Shown here: positions 1 through 8,931 of the stretch, piece after piece
Layout: every line of letters starts with the position of its first letter
Numbering within the stretch: the stretch's first letter is position 1
Assembly: GCA_000383355.1 (NCBI GenBank)
Contig: KB911103.1
Location: 1-35,363, forward strand
DNA: 35,363 bases
Source: Flavobacterium sp. SCGC AAA160-P02
GTDB lineage: Bacteria > Bacteroidota > Bacteroidia > Flavobacteriales > Flavobacteriaceae
Reading direction: 5' to 3'
Translations under genes and position numbers: made by a program
The notes under the pieces: model-generated
What the model was told of the DNA's origin: nothing
Seen by the model: the letters and a program-made list of their open reading frames with translations, nothing else
Database searches by the model: none

Positions 1-1
1 A

Positions 2-3000
2 ATCTCTTTAGAATACGATACTACTTTTTCTGGAGATGCAGTAGTAACCATTACAGCCAAATATAATGATGGTAATGGTGCTAGACAAGGGTATATCTTT
101 TTTGAAGCAAGTACAGATGGTACAAATTATGAAACAGTATCGTCCAACCTTTCAGGTTTTGGAAATACAAGTTATTCTAGTCAATCATTTACAATCCCAG
201 TCTCTTTTACAGACAATTTTAAATATCTGAGAATTGGAAGACAAACAGGAAACACGATGTACATGAATGTAGACGCTGTAAAAGTAAGCTATGAAATTTG
301 TAATGACTGTCCAACAGGTTTAAATGCACCGGTATTAAGTGCAACAACCATTACCAATGATTGTGATGATAGTGTTAATCCTCAAACCATGAATCTTACC
401 AGCATTACTGCGACCAACCAACCTGCCAACACAACCTTAACTTGGCATACAGGAGTCCCAGCTACAGATGCTAATAAAGTAAGTGCTCCAGCAACAGCTG
501 TAGCAGGTATTTACTATGCGTCTTTCTATAGTTCAGACCAAAGCTGTTACACACTAGACGGTGAAGCCGTTACCTCTGTAACTGCCGATGGAGATTCAGA
601 TTGTGATGGAGTACCTAATGCAACAGACATCGATGACGATAATGATGGGGTGTTGGATACGGATGAAGGCGACTTAGACACCGACCAAGACAGCATACCA
701 AACAGTTTAGAAACAGACTCAGATAATGATGGATGTATAGACACTATAGAAGCTGGTACAACTGATGATGGCACTACCACAGATGCCAACAATAATGGTC
801 TTTTAGACCAATATGAAGACGGAACAACAGGTACAATTAACTACACTTCTACCTACAGTGCTTATGCTCTAAATGACACTATTAATGCATGTACAGATAC
901 TGACGACGATGGGGTAAATGATGTCTTTGATCTAGATGATGATAATGATGGTATTTTAGATACAGAGGAAGGCGACTTAGACACCGACCAAGACGGCATA
1001 CCAAACCGTTTAGACACAGACTCAGATGGAGACACATGTATAGACACCACAGAAGCAAATGCTCAAGATGATGGTACTACCACAGATGCCAACAATAATG
1101 GTCTTTTAGACCAATACGAAGACGGAAATACAGGTACAATTAACTATGAATCTTCTTACAGTGCTTATGCTCTAAATGACGCTATTAATGCCTGCGCAGA
1201 TACAGATTCTGATGGCGTAAACGATGTCTTTGATATCGATGATGATAATGACGGTATTTTGGATGTTGTAGAAGATACCGAGACATCTTTAGGTATTTTT
1301 AATTCATCAAACACTACATATTCAGATCCTCAAGGAATAACAATGACTGGAGAAAATTATAATTGGAATAATTATTTATTTGCTTCAGCGACTAATTCGA
1401 GTTACACTCAAGTAATCTCTAAAACAATGAATGGATTAGAAACAGGCGATAGTTTTACCCTTTCAGTTAGACAAATTGGATCTACAACTGGTGTAAATCC
1501 AAATGAGGTAAGTCGAATTAAGATAGAGGTTGGTAACCTAACACTCTATGATGATACCTATAGGAACTTTAAAAGTAACTATATCCCCACTGGAGAGAAT
1601 TTTGGTGATATTAGTTTCACAGATACTTCTTTAAGTAGCAACCCAATATTTAAGATAACAATTACTAAAAATAACAACACTTACAATATAGATCCTAGAA
1701 TTACTAGTTTTGAATATGAATACATAGTTAGTTCAGACTTAGACCAAGACGGCATACCAAATAGCTTAGATATAGATTCAGATAATGATGGTATTTTAGA
1801 TAACATTGAAGCGCAAATCTATAGTAGTTATATAGCACCTAGTGGTGTAGGAAGTGGAATGACTGATGTTAATAGTAACGGACTAGATGATGTGTATGAA
1901 TCTACCCCTGGTGTTGGTTTGACTCCTGTAAACTCAGATATAGATAGTTTAGAGAACTTTGTAGATATAGATTCAGATAATGATGGAATTCCAGATAATG
2001 TTGAGCTTCAAAGGACAAAGTTATACATAGCACCAAGTGGAATAGCTACTTCAATAACAGACGTAAATTCTAACGGTGTTGATGATAATTATGAAATTGG
2101 AGGTACTGTAGGAATAACTCCTGTAGATACTGAACTAGACGGAATACCAGATTATGTAGATTCAGATACAGACAACGATGGTATCTTAGATATTGCCGAA
2201 AATGGTAATAGCAACAATGTAACTAGTGGCACAGATACAGACGAAGATGGTTTAGATGATAATTTTGACAACTTTAATGATAATAGTATTTTAGGGTTTA
2301 CGGTTAATAACGGTATTAACCCTCCAAATGCAAGTAATTTAGGAGATAGTGACAATGATTTAGCAACTGGTGGAGATGTAGACTTTAGAGATAATATTAA
2401 TACCATTTTAATTACTCAAGTATATCAATCTGCAGGTAAGAAAATGATTGAGGTAACCAATATTGGTGCTGGTCAGATTCCAGGAGGTACATTTACTTTA
2501 AACTTATTTAGCAATAATTCTGGAGATATGACAGGGCTTACACCCTCTGCTAGTTATACAATTAACTCTACATTAAATGCCAACCAATCTATTGTTATTG
2601 AAAACAATGCAGGAGGCGGTTTTAGTAATATAAACTCTGGAGCTATTTCAATAACAGATGATAATATAACAAACTTTAGTGATGGAAACGATATATTAGT
2701 ATTGTCTTCTACTTCAGATACTAACACATGGACAAATCGTTTACATGTTATTCATTCTATAAACAATATTACGTCTATGGTATTAAAAGACGAAGAATCT
2801 AATCCGGTAGCTGCTAATGACTCAGATAGATGGTCTGTATTTATAGATGATAATTTGAACCCTTACAGAGATGATGCAGTTGGAGGTGCTGAAAGACACC
2901 CTCATGATCCTCTTATTTCTGAGATTGATGATGCTAGTGAGAATTCTAATGCACAATTAGGGTATCATAGAACCGGAGTAACTAATAGAACGGCTGGAGC

Positions 3001-4753
3001 TTGGAGTAACGGAACTCCAGATAGATCTAGAAGAGTTGTTATAAGTGAAGATTATCTGCACAACAATTCATCTCTTTCTGCCAGACAATTAACGGTAGAT
3101 AGCAATAGTAAACTAACAATACAAGATAAGCTATTAGTTGTTTCTGAGAACATTACTATTACTGGAACTAATGATGAGATACGATTAGCGGGAACTAGAT
3201 CTCAGTTAATTACCATACATTCAAAAAATTCTGAGATAAGTGGTAATGGTAAATTGTATATAGATCAAAATTCTACTACACCTTCTACTTACAGATATAA
3301 CTACTTTAGTTCTCCAGTAACTACTGTTGGGCAAAACACGTATTCTGTAGCTAGTGTTATGAAGGATGGTACAATTGCTACCTCTGCAGATTCAAATCCA
3401 ATGGATATGAATTGGACAAATGGCATGAATGGATCTGATACATCACCTATTACTATTGCAGATTACTGGATTTATAGTTACGGTTCTTCTGGTAATTGGG
3501 TTCAAAAAAGAAAAGATGGGTTACTTAATCCTGCAGAAGGATTTGTCTTTAAAGGACCAGGAATAGAACAAAACTATACTTTTGAAGGGACTCCTAACGA
3601 TGGTTTGATTAAAACTACAACAGTTAGTCCTAATACAAGTTATTTAGTTGGTAATCCATATCCTTCGGCTATTAATTCTAAAAAATTCTTAGAGGATAAT
3701 AGCGAGTCTATTTATGGTACTCTCTATTTCTGGGAACAACATCCTGGACTTACTGAAGAAAATGACAATGGACACTACAGCTCAAATTATGTAGGTGGAT
3801 ATGCTACCAGAAATTTATCTATGGGTATTGCAGCGCCTAATAATGGAGATGCTAATATAATTTTTAGAGTTCCTGGAAAATATATTGCTGTTGCACAAGG
3901 ATTTTTTGTGACTGGAAGCAATACTGGTGGTGAAGTGGTTTTCAATAACAGCCAAAGAGAATATAGATATGAAGGTGATGATTCTATATTCTTTAGAGAT
4001 GGTGAAAACAATGAAGTATCAGAAACTTATCAAGACCCAGTCTTAAAAATTGGATTAGACTATACCAATAGAGATGCACAAATTTTACATAGACAGATTG
4101 GGGTATCTTTTAACGAAAATAGATCCTTCTCTTTTGATCTTGGATATGACTCTCCATTATATGAACCATTTGAAAATGATGTGCAGTACAGAGCTGAAGA
4201 AACAAAAATGTTCTGGAAGTTTGAAGAAGATGATACTAAATATGTAATTGCTGGTATACAAGAATTTTCTACAGATATAGAAATACCACTTGGCTTTAGC
4301 TTAGAATATGACGGTGAAATTGTAGTAAAATTAGATGAACAACAAAACTTAGAACAAGATGTCTATTTAAAAGATGAAGTAACTGGGGCTACCTATAAAC
4401 TTAGTGATAATGAACAAGGAGTAGAAATAATACTTACTGCTGGTTCTCATTTAGATAAATACTCTATTGTATTTGTTGAGTCTTCATTAAGTATTGATGA
4501 TGATATCTTATTGGAAAACCAACTAGGAGTTTATGTAGACAATTCAGCTAATGAGTTAGTGATTAAAAATTATACAAATCTTGATATTAAAAAGCTAGGA
4601 TTGTATAATATTCTTGGACAGTCTATTAAAACATGGAATAACTTAGGTACAGAACAAGAGTATAGAATGGAAACTAAAATTCCTGCAGGTATTTATATTG
4701 TAAGAGTTACTTTGGAAGAAGGTCAAATAGTTAAAAAAATACGTGTAGATTAA
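2..4753 (+). CDS. T9SS-secreted protein with thrombospondin type 3 repeats (5' partial)
   Basis: The reading frame is open from base 2, so the gene begins before the window; the first ATG at 257 is internal. 1583 codons are visible. Numbering from base 2, residues about 198-426 and 580-798 carry acidic DxDxDG-type repeats (for example [16 protein letters not shown]), the signature of calcium-binding thrombospondin type 3 repeats. The first block contains a 101-residue tandem duplication. A beta-rich segment without these motifs (about 427-579) splits the array. The last 80 or so residues (LGLYNILGQ, then [11 protein letters not shown], ending KKIRVD) match a type A T9SS C-terminal sorting domain, which is removed when the protein is exported and anchored at the cell surface. 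The likely role is surface adhesion or a structural function; I see no catalytic domain. The gene ends at a strong inverted repeat shared with the convergent desulfurase gene. Confidence 0.9.
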   Translation: MSLEYDTTFSGDAVVTITAKYNDGNGARQGYIFFEASTDGTNYETVSSNLSGFGNTSYSSQSFTIPVSFTDNFKYLRIGRQTGNTMYMNVDAVKVSYEICNDCPTGLNAPVLSATTITNDCDDSVNPQTMNLTSITATNQPANTTLTWHTGVPATDANKVSAPATAVAGIYYASFYSSDQSCYTLDGEAVTSVTADGDSDCDGVPNATDIDDDNDGVLDTDEGDLDTDQDSIPNSLETDSDNDGCIDTIEAGTTDDGTTTDANNNGLLDQYEDGTTGTINYTSTYSAYALNDTINACTDTDDDGVNDVFDLDDDNDGILDTEEGDLDTDQDGIPNRLDTDSDGDTCIDTTEANAQDDGTTTDANNNGLLDQYEDGNTGTINYESSYSAYALNDAINACADTDSDGVNDVFDIDDDNDGILDVVEDTETSLGIFNSSNTTYSDPQGITMTGENYNWNNYLFASATNSSYTQVISKTMNGLETGDSFTLSVRQIGSTTGVNPNEVSRIKIEVGNLTLYDDTYRNFKSNYIPTGENFGDISFTDTSLSSNPIFKITITKNNNTYNIDPRITSFEYEYIVSSDLDQDGIPNSLDIDSDNDGILDNIEAQIYSSYIAPSGVGSGMTDVNSNGLDDVYESTPGVGLTPVNSDIDSLENFVDIDSDNDGIPDNVELQRTKLYIAPSGIATSITDVNSNGVDDNYEIGGTVGITPVDTELDGIPDYVDSDTDNDGILDIAENGNSNNVTSGTDTDEDGLDDNFDNFNDNSILGFTVNNGINPPNASNLGDSDNDLATGGDVDFRDNINTILITQVYQSAGKKMIEVTNIGAGQIPGGTFTLNLFSNNSGDMTGLTPSASYTINSTLNANQSIVIENNAGGGFSNINSGAISITDDNITNFSDGNDILVLSSTSDTNTWTNRLHVIHSINNITSMVLKDEESNPVAANDSDRWSVFIDDNLNPYRDDAVGGAERHPHDPLISEIDDASENSNAQLGYHRTGVTNRTAGAWSNGTPDRSRRVVISEDYLHNNSSLSARQLTVDSNSKLTIQDKLLVVSENITITGTNDEIRLAGTRSQLITIHSKNSEISGNGKLYIDQNSTTPSTYRYNYFSSPVTTVGQNTYSVASVMKDGTIATSADSNPMDMNWTNGMNGSDTSPITIADYWIYSYGSSGNWVQKRKDGLLNPAEGFVFKGPGIEQNYTFEGTPNDGLIKTTTVSPNTSYLVGNPYPSAINSKKFLEDNSESIYGTLYFWEQHPGLTEENDNGHYSSNYVGGYATRNLSMGIAAPNNGDANIIFRVPGKYIAVAQGFFVTGSNTGGEVVFNNSQREYRYEGDDSIFFRDGENNEVSETYQDPVLKIGLDYTNRDAQILHRQIGVSFNENRSFSFDLGYDSPLYEPFENDVQYRAEETKMFWKFEEDDTKYVIAGIQEFSTDIEIPLGFSLEYDGEIVVKLDEQQNLEQDVYLKDEVTGATYKLSDNEQGVEIILTAGSHLDKYSIVFVESSLSIDDDILLENQLGVYVDNSANELVIKNYTNLDIKKLGLYNILGQSIKTWNNLGTEQEYRMETKIPAGIYIVRVTLEEGQIVKKIRVD
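593..1280 (+). repeat. 303-bp tandem repeat encoding TSP3 modules
   Basis: Two full units, 593-895 and 896-1198, plus a partial third, 1199 to about 1280, sit in register at a 303-bp (101-codon) spacing. Long stretches are nearly identical at nucleotide level: the GATGCCAACAATAATGGTC segment occurs in both units, followed by the same LLDQYEDG codons with a single silent change. Each unit encodes one DxDxDG array followed by a short linker ([11 protein letters not shown] or [11 protein letters not shown]). Confidence 0.9.
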
Positions 4754-4772
4754 ATACTGTAGTACTTATAAA

Positions 4773-4824
4773 AATCCAACAACTAAAAAAGCTACTTTAG
4801 AGTAGCTTTTTTAGTTGTTGGATT
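4773..4824. terminator. Bidirectional hairpin terminator, 24-bp perfect stem
   Basis: Arms 4773-4796 and 4801-4824 are exact reverse complements with a 4-nt loop (TTAG, 4797-4800). The core stem GCTACT/AGTAGC is flanked by A6 and T6, so a U tract follows the core in either direction. It sits 19 bp after the T9SS cargo stop. The right arm encodes the last eight residues of the convergent desulfurase, whose stop codon is in the loop. Confidence 0.85.
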
Positions 4825-5924
4825 GCATATTTTATATCATCAATGGTAGTGAATCTACTAAAAGAAAATCTAACTGAAGTATATGATTCTTGATTCATGA
4901 TTTCTGATAATACATGAGATCCTTTACTACTTCCACTCTGACAGGCACTGCCTCCTGAAACAGCAATACCATAAAGGTCTAAGTTAAATAATAGTAGCTC
5001 ATTATTTACAGGTAACAAGACATTTAAAATAGTGCAGCTGCTGTTTTCTATATGGGAAGATTGTCCGTTAAAACGTATCTTAGAATTAATTTGCAACAAT
5101 TGTTCAATAAAAAAAACCTTTAAAGAGTTCATTGCTAATTTATCTTTATCTAATGTTTCTGTTGCAATTACAAATGCTTTTTCCATTCCTAAAATTCCAT
5201 GAACATTTTCTGTACTGGATCTAGCACCTTTCTCTTGATTACCTCCGTGAAACATAGGTTGTATGCCAAATCCTTTTTTAAAGTAGGCAAACCCAACTCC
5301 TTTTGGTCCGTGAAATTTATGTGCACTTGCAGCTATAAAATCTACAGGAGTCTCCTGTAAATCTATCGAATAATGACCTATCGCTTGAACAGTATCTGAA
5401 TGAAATAAAGCCTGGTATTTTTCACATAAATCACAAACCAATTGTATGGGTAATATATTTCCAATTTCATTATTTATAAACATTAGACTTACTAAGGTCT
5501 TTTTGTCTGAGTTTTTTAATAATTTCTCTAGATGAATTATAGAAACATCACCAGAAGTATCTATGTCTACATAATCTATTTCTGTTGAATACTTCTCCTT
5601 TAAAAAAGTAACGGTATGAAGAACAGCATGATGTTCTATCTTAGAAGTAATAATTCTTTCTATACCTAGATTGTTTACTGCATTGTGTAAAATTAAATTA
5701 TCTGCTTCTGTACCGCCTGCTGTAAAAATAATTTCAGCAGCAGATACCTGCAATAAATTTGCGATATTTTTTCTAGCAGTCTCCACAAGGTTCTTCGCTT
5801 TTCTACCAAATTGATGTGTAGATGAAGGGTTTCCAAAATTATCTTGCATAGATACCTGCATCACATCTATAACTTCTGGAGCTATGGGCGTAGTTGCTGC
5901 ATTATCTAAATAAACTTTTTTCAT
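4797..5924 (-). CDS. Cysteine desulfurase (NifS/IscS-like, class V PLP enzyme)
   Basis: 375 aa, within the usual range for the family. It takes sulfur from L-cysteine as an enzyme persulfide, giving alanine, and supplies Fe-S cluster or thiolation pathways in the cytoplasm. Visible hallmarks are YLDNAATTP at the N-terminus, the EHH motif (98-100), NNEIGN (151-156), the PLP lysine K203 in SAHKFHGPKG, and the catalytic cysteine C328 in SGGSACQSGSS. It lies 20 nt downstream of the Smr-domain gene on the same strand and is probably cotranscribed with it. No isc or suf scaffold gene is adjacent, so which pathway it feeds cannot be told from here. The last codons form one arm of the terminator hairpin. 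Confidence 0.92.
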   Translation of the reverse strand: MKKVYLDNAATTPIAPEVIDVMQVSMQDNFGNPSSTHQFGRKAKNLVETARKNIANLLQVSAAEIIFTAGGTEADNLILHNAVNNLGIERIITSKIEHHAVLHTVTFLKEKYSTEIDYVDIDTSGDVSIIHLEKLLKNSDKKTLVSLMFINNEIGNILPIQLVCDLCEKYQALFHSDTVQAIGHYSIDLQETPVDFIAASAHKFHGPKGVGFAYFKKGFGIQPMFHGGNQEKGARSSTENVHGILGMEKAFVIATETLDKDKLAMNSLKVFFIEQLLQINSKIRFNGQSSHIENSSCTILNVLLPVNNELLLFNLDLYGIAVSGGSACQSGSSKGSHVLSEIMNQESYTSVRFSFSRFTTIDDIKYAIQQLKKLL

Positions 5925-5944
5925 TCTACAAAAGTATTTATTAA

Positions 5945-6493
5945 TTATGACTTTGGATTTTGAAACACATAAACTTCTGTAGCACCTAGTCCATATTTCT
6001 TGTAAGAAGCATCATAAAACCTAACAGGATATCTCCCAAATAAATAATGAAGCTCACTTTTTAAGACACCTTCTCCTACTCCATGAATAAAAATAATTTT
6101 TGAAATACGTTTAGAAATAGCATATTCTATTTTTCTTTTTGCGGTCTCTAACTGAAGAGAAAGCATCTCAAAATTATCCATTCCTGTAGTACTTTTTATC
6201 AATTGGTTGATATGTAAGTCTACTTCTAAGATTACCTCATTATTCTCTTTCTTAAAGCTAGACACTTTTACTTTCTGATCTTGTAATTTATCATTAAATA
6301 AAGGATTATTAATGTCTGAATATTTAGATAATTGATGTTGATCTTCTTCTATAACTACCAATTCGTTTTGATTGTATTCATACACCATACCATCATTATC
6401 TTTAATACCAACAACTTGTCCGTTTAAACTTACAATAACACCTTTTAAAATATCATCTAATACCGCTACCTTCTTACCAATATTGAAATACAT
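5945..6493 (-). CDS. Smr-domain protein with N-terminal DUF2027-like region
   Basis: 182 aa. The C-terminal half (about 90-180) looks like a Smr domain: VDLHINQL, the HGVGEGVLK loop that matches the HGxGxGxL signature, then a YGLGATEVYVF ending. Smr domains are linked to nucleic acid nicking or binding and, in free-standing proteins, to rescue of collided ribosomes. The N-terminal part (IGKKVAVLDDILKGVIVSLNG) resembles the small beta-barrel region called DUF2027 in Bacteroidota proteins. The family assignment is good; the function in this organism is inferred. It is the first gene of a likely two-gene operon with the desulfurase and is divergent from the phosphatase gene. Confidence 0.8.
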   Translation of the reverse strand: MYFNIGKKVAVLDDILKGVIVSLNGQVVGIKDNDGMVYEYNQNELVVIEEDQHQLSKYSDINNPLFNDKLQDQKVKVSSFKKENNEVILEVDLHINQLIKSTTGMDNFEMLSLQLETAKRKIEYAISKRISKIIFIHGVGEGVLKSELHYLFGRYPVRFYDASYKKYGLGATEVYVFQNPKS

Positions 6494-6533
6494 TATTAAC
6501 CTTTACTTAATGTTTATTTATTTAAATATATAA

Positions 6534-6541
6534 TACCTTTG
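6534..6541 (+). promoter_or_regulatory. -7 box of the ArsC-like phosphatase gene
   Basis: TACCTTTG matches the Bacteroidota TAnnTTTG element and lies 16 nt before the ATG at 6558. No clear TTG is seen at the -33 position. Confidence 0.5.
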
Positions 6542-6544
6542 ATA

Positions 6545-6552
6545 CAAAAGTA
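6545..6552 (-). promoter_or_regulatory. -7 box of the Smr-desulfurase operon
   Basis: On the minus strand the bases read TACTTTTG, matching TAnnTTTG, with about 50 nt to the Smr gene start. It lies only 3 nt from the opposing -7 box. Confidence 0.45.
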
Positions 6553-6557
6553 AGAAG

Positions 6558-7190
6558 ATGGTTAAGACTAACACTACTATGGTAAAGAATTTCTTTGAAG
6601 ACTCTTGTCAAAATGTTATTATTGATAATGAAAGAAAAAAACTTCTAAAAAAAATAGCTAAAAAAATAGCGGCTAATTATGTATTAAATAATAATGTGGC
6701 TAACATTAATTTTATTTGTACTCACAATTCTAGAAGAAGCCAACTTGGCCAAGTTTGGAGCTTCTTTGCGGCTAATTATTTTAAGCTAAACATCAATGCT
6801 TTATCAGGAGGTACAGAGGTGACTGCTTTTCATGGGAATACGGTTAAAACTTTGACTGAAGTAGGTTTTAAATTTGATATTAAAGAGTTTTCTCATACGA
6901 ACCCAACATATAGAATCTCTTTTGATGAAAATAAATCCTCATTATTAGGTTTCTCTAAAATCTATGATGATGATGAAAACAAAACGCCATATATAGTTTT
7001 AACTACCTGCAACAATGCTGATGAAAACTGTCCGTTTATTCCTGAAGCATCTGCTAGATTTCATCTTCCATATACAGATCCAAAACATTCAGATGATTCA
7101 ACAAAACAAGATGCTACTTATTTACAAACTAGTAAAATAATTGCTGCAGAAATTTATTTCCTTTTTAATGAAATTAAAACCTTATTATAA
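6558..7190 (+). CDS. Low-molecular-weight phosphatase, arsenate reductase (ArsC)-like
   Basis: 210 aa. The P-loop CTHNSRRS (C54 to S61) is the CX5R(S) motif of low-molecular-weight tyrosine phosphatases and thioredoxin-coupled ArsC. C151 and C158 in TTCNNADENCPF, followed by a TDP motif (173-175), align in spacing and context with the two relay cysteines of staphylococcal ArsC, which suggests the full three-cysteine redox set. The protein has an extra N-terminal segment of about 48 residues compared with ArsC. No arsR, acr3 or arsB is nearby, so arsenate may not be the physiological substrate. Annotation pipelines usually call such proteins protein-tyrosine-phosphatase. The ATG at 6558 is chosen because it follows a -7 box; M8 at 6579 is an alternative. 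The stop codon abuts the stop of the convergent PPK2 gene. Confidence 0.8.
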   Translation: MVKTNTTMVKNFFEDSCQNVIIDNERKKLLKKIAKKIAANYVLNNNVANINFICTHNSRRSQLGQVWSFFAANYFKLNINALSGGTEVTAFHGNTVKTLTEVGFKFDIKEFSHTNPTYRISFDENKSSLLGFSKIYDDDENKTPYIVLTTCNNADENCPFIPEASARFHLPYTDPKHSDDSTKQDATYLQTSKIIAAEIYFLFNEIKTLL

Positions 7191-7976
7191 TTAAATTATA
7201 ATGTCTTTATCGTAAGGTATTCTTTTTAAAATATGAGTAATGGTGTTTACTCTTGCTTCTGTTTTTCTATTGGCCTTAATTACTCTCCAAGGAGATTTTT
7301 CTGTATCAGTAACTTCAAACATGGCTTGTTTGTAGTTCGTATATTCATCCCATAATTCTTGCGCTCTTTCATCTACAGGAGACATTTTCCATTGCTTTAA
7401 GGGGTCGCTTCTTAACTCATCAAACCTCTTTGATTGTTCTTTTTTTGAGATAGACATGTAAATTTTCACCAAATGAATTCCAGATTCTAAAATCATTCTC
7501 TCAAAATCATTTACTTGACCCATAAATGTTTGGTATTGCTTATCTGAACAAAAGCCATTAACAGGCTCTAATACCGCTCTATTATACCAGCTTCTGTTAA
7601 AAAAAACCATTTCACCTGCTTTTGGGAACTGTTCTATATAACGTTGAAAATACCATTGAGTTTGTTCATCTTCTGTTGGCTTTGGTAGCGCTACAATTTT
7701 AAGATGTCTAGGGTTAATTCTTTCTGTAATTCTTCTTATTGCTCCACCTTTTCCTGCGGCATCTCTTCCTTCAAATAAGACAATAACTCGTTCATTATTA
7801 TGAATAGCCCACGTTTGTAATTTAATTACTTCTGTTTGTAGTTTTATAAGTTTACGTTCGTATTCAATATATCGAAGAGTTCTCTCTACATTAATTTGTT
7901 CTTTAGATAATAGTGATATTAAACCCTTATTAGAATTTAACTTTTTTAACTCTAAAATTGATAATTCTCTGTCCAT
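7191..7976 (-). CDS. Polyphosphate kinase 2 family protein (second of tandem pair)
   Basis: 261 aa, one PPK2 domain, the usual size for class I. The family moves phosphate between polyphosphate and nucleoside di- or monophosphates. Visible are the Walker A loop EGRDAAGKGG (69-78), ALPKPTEDE, WYFQRYIEQFP and the Walker B-like FFNRSWYNRA (125-134). The first conserved residue of that motif is Asn, where the neighbouring paralog has Asp; I recall both in this family, so I do not infer loss of activity. Later motifs WKMSPVDERAQELWDEY and SPWRVIKANRK are intact. It starts 2 nt after the stop of the upstream PPK2, indicating one operon. Confidence 0.92.
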   Translation of the reverse strand: MDRELSILELKKLNSNKGLISLLSKEQINVERTLRYIEYERKLIKLQTEVIKLQTWAIHNNERVIVLFEGRDAAGKGGAIRRITERINPRHLKIVALPKPTEDEQTQWYFQRYIEQFPKAGEMVFFNRSWYNRAVLEPVNGFCSDKQYQTFMGQVNDFERMILESGIHLVKIYMSISKKEQSKRFDELRSDPLKQWKMSPVDERAQELWDEYTNYKQAMFEVTDTEKSPWRVIKANRKTEARVNTITHILKRIPYDKDIII

Positions 7977-7978
7977 AA

Positions 7979-8839
7979 TTAATCTATTTGAAAAGTAGAT
8001 CTATAATAACGCATTACAACGTTTGGATCTGGAGTTAGTGTAATTGATGATTCCTTTTTGCCATCATAATCAAACTTAGACAGCACATACCTCATTGCTT
8101 CTAATCTGGCTGTTTTTTTATTGTTGGTTTTAATAAGCATCCAAGGGCTATAAGAAGTATGTGTTTTACTAAACATTTCATCTTTGTAATGTGTGTAAGT
8201 ATCCCACAATTCTTGTCCTTTTTTATCTACCGGGCTAAATTTCCATCTTTTTAGTGGATTGTCATTTCTTGCATTAAAACGTTTTAGCTGTTCTTCTTTA
8301 GAAATAGAGAGCCAAAACTTTATAATAATAAGGCCATCTTCATACAGCATGTGCTCAAATTCTGGAACTTGTACTAAGAATTCATTATATTCTTTATCTG
8401 TACAAAAATCCATTACTGGTTCTACTACTGCTCTATTATACCAGCTTCTATCAAAGAATACAATCTCTCCAGGGTTTGGTAATTCTTTTATATACCTCTG
8501 AAAATACCATTGACCTTTTTCTACATTGGTAGGTTTATTTAAAGCCACCAACCTAGAAGATCTAGGATTTAAATGCTCCATAAATCTTCTTATGTTTCCA
8601 CCCTTTCCTGCAGCATCTCTTCCTTCAAAAACAACAGCAACTCTCTTGTTTTCTTTCAGTACCCATTGTTGTAGCTTTACCAATTCTATTTGCAGATATC
8701 TTAATTGTTTTTCATACGCAAGAACGTCCAATACTTTTTGATGTGATATTCCTTTGTTGCTCATCTTAGAAATTAGTTCTTGAGATGAATTAGATCCAAA
8801 AAAATCTTCTGCTTCTAATATAGATTTAGATTCTGCCAT
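7979..8839 (-). CDS. Polyphosphate kinase 2 family protein (first of tandem pair)
   Basis: 286 aa, cytoplasmic, single PPK2 domain. It shows Walker A FEGRDAAGKGG (71-81), ALNKPTNVEKGQWYFQRY, the Walker B-like FFDRSWYNRA (128-137) and the C-terminal WKFSPVDKKGQELWDTY and SPWMLIKTNNKK motifs. It is clearly paralogous to the next gene but has extra residues at both ends, including a C-terminal tail after the domain (SSITLTPDPNVVMRYY). Two PPK2s in a row suggest division of labour, for instance different nucleotide or direction preference; that is inference. The ATG at 8839 is the first in frame. Confidence 0.92.
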   Translation of the reverse strand: MAESKSILEAEDFFGSNSSQELISKMSNKGISHQKVLDVLAYEKQLRYLQIELVKLQQWVLKENKRVAVVFEGRDAAGKGGNIRRFMEHLNPRSSRLVALNKPTNVEKGQWYFQRYIKELPNPGEIVFFDRSWYNRAVVEPVMDFCTDKEYNEFLVQVPEFEHMLYEDGLIIIKFWLSISKEEQLKRFNARNDNPLKRWKFSPVDKKGQELWDTYTHYKDEMFSKTHTSYSPWMLIKTNNKKTARLEAMRYVLSKFDYDGKKESSITLTPDPNVVMRYYRSTFQID

Positions 8840-8918
8840 TTATAAAAAAAAATAATTTGACCTCTAAAATATTACTTTTTTTTATATAAATTTTTAAACT
8901 TTAGGCTTTATTAACTTT

Positions 8919-8926
8919 TATATTTG
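8919..8926 (+). promoter_or_regulatory. -7 box directly before the LpxR-like gene
   Basis: TATATTTG fits TAnnTTTG exactly and ends 5 nt before the ATG at 8932. If active, the transcript would have almost no leader. No TTG is present 19 nt upstream. Confidence 0.5.
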
Positions 8927-8931
8927 CTGAG

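Noticed and set aside
547..1050. Minus-strand reading frames opposite the TSP3 repeats
   Set aside because: Ser/Val/Pro-rich low-complexity products are the antisense of GAT-rich repeats, not genes.
8259..8741. Plus-strand frames inside the first PPK2 gene
   Set aside because: They lie wholly antisense to a clear PPK2 gene and have no recognisable protein features.
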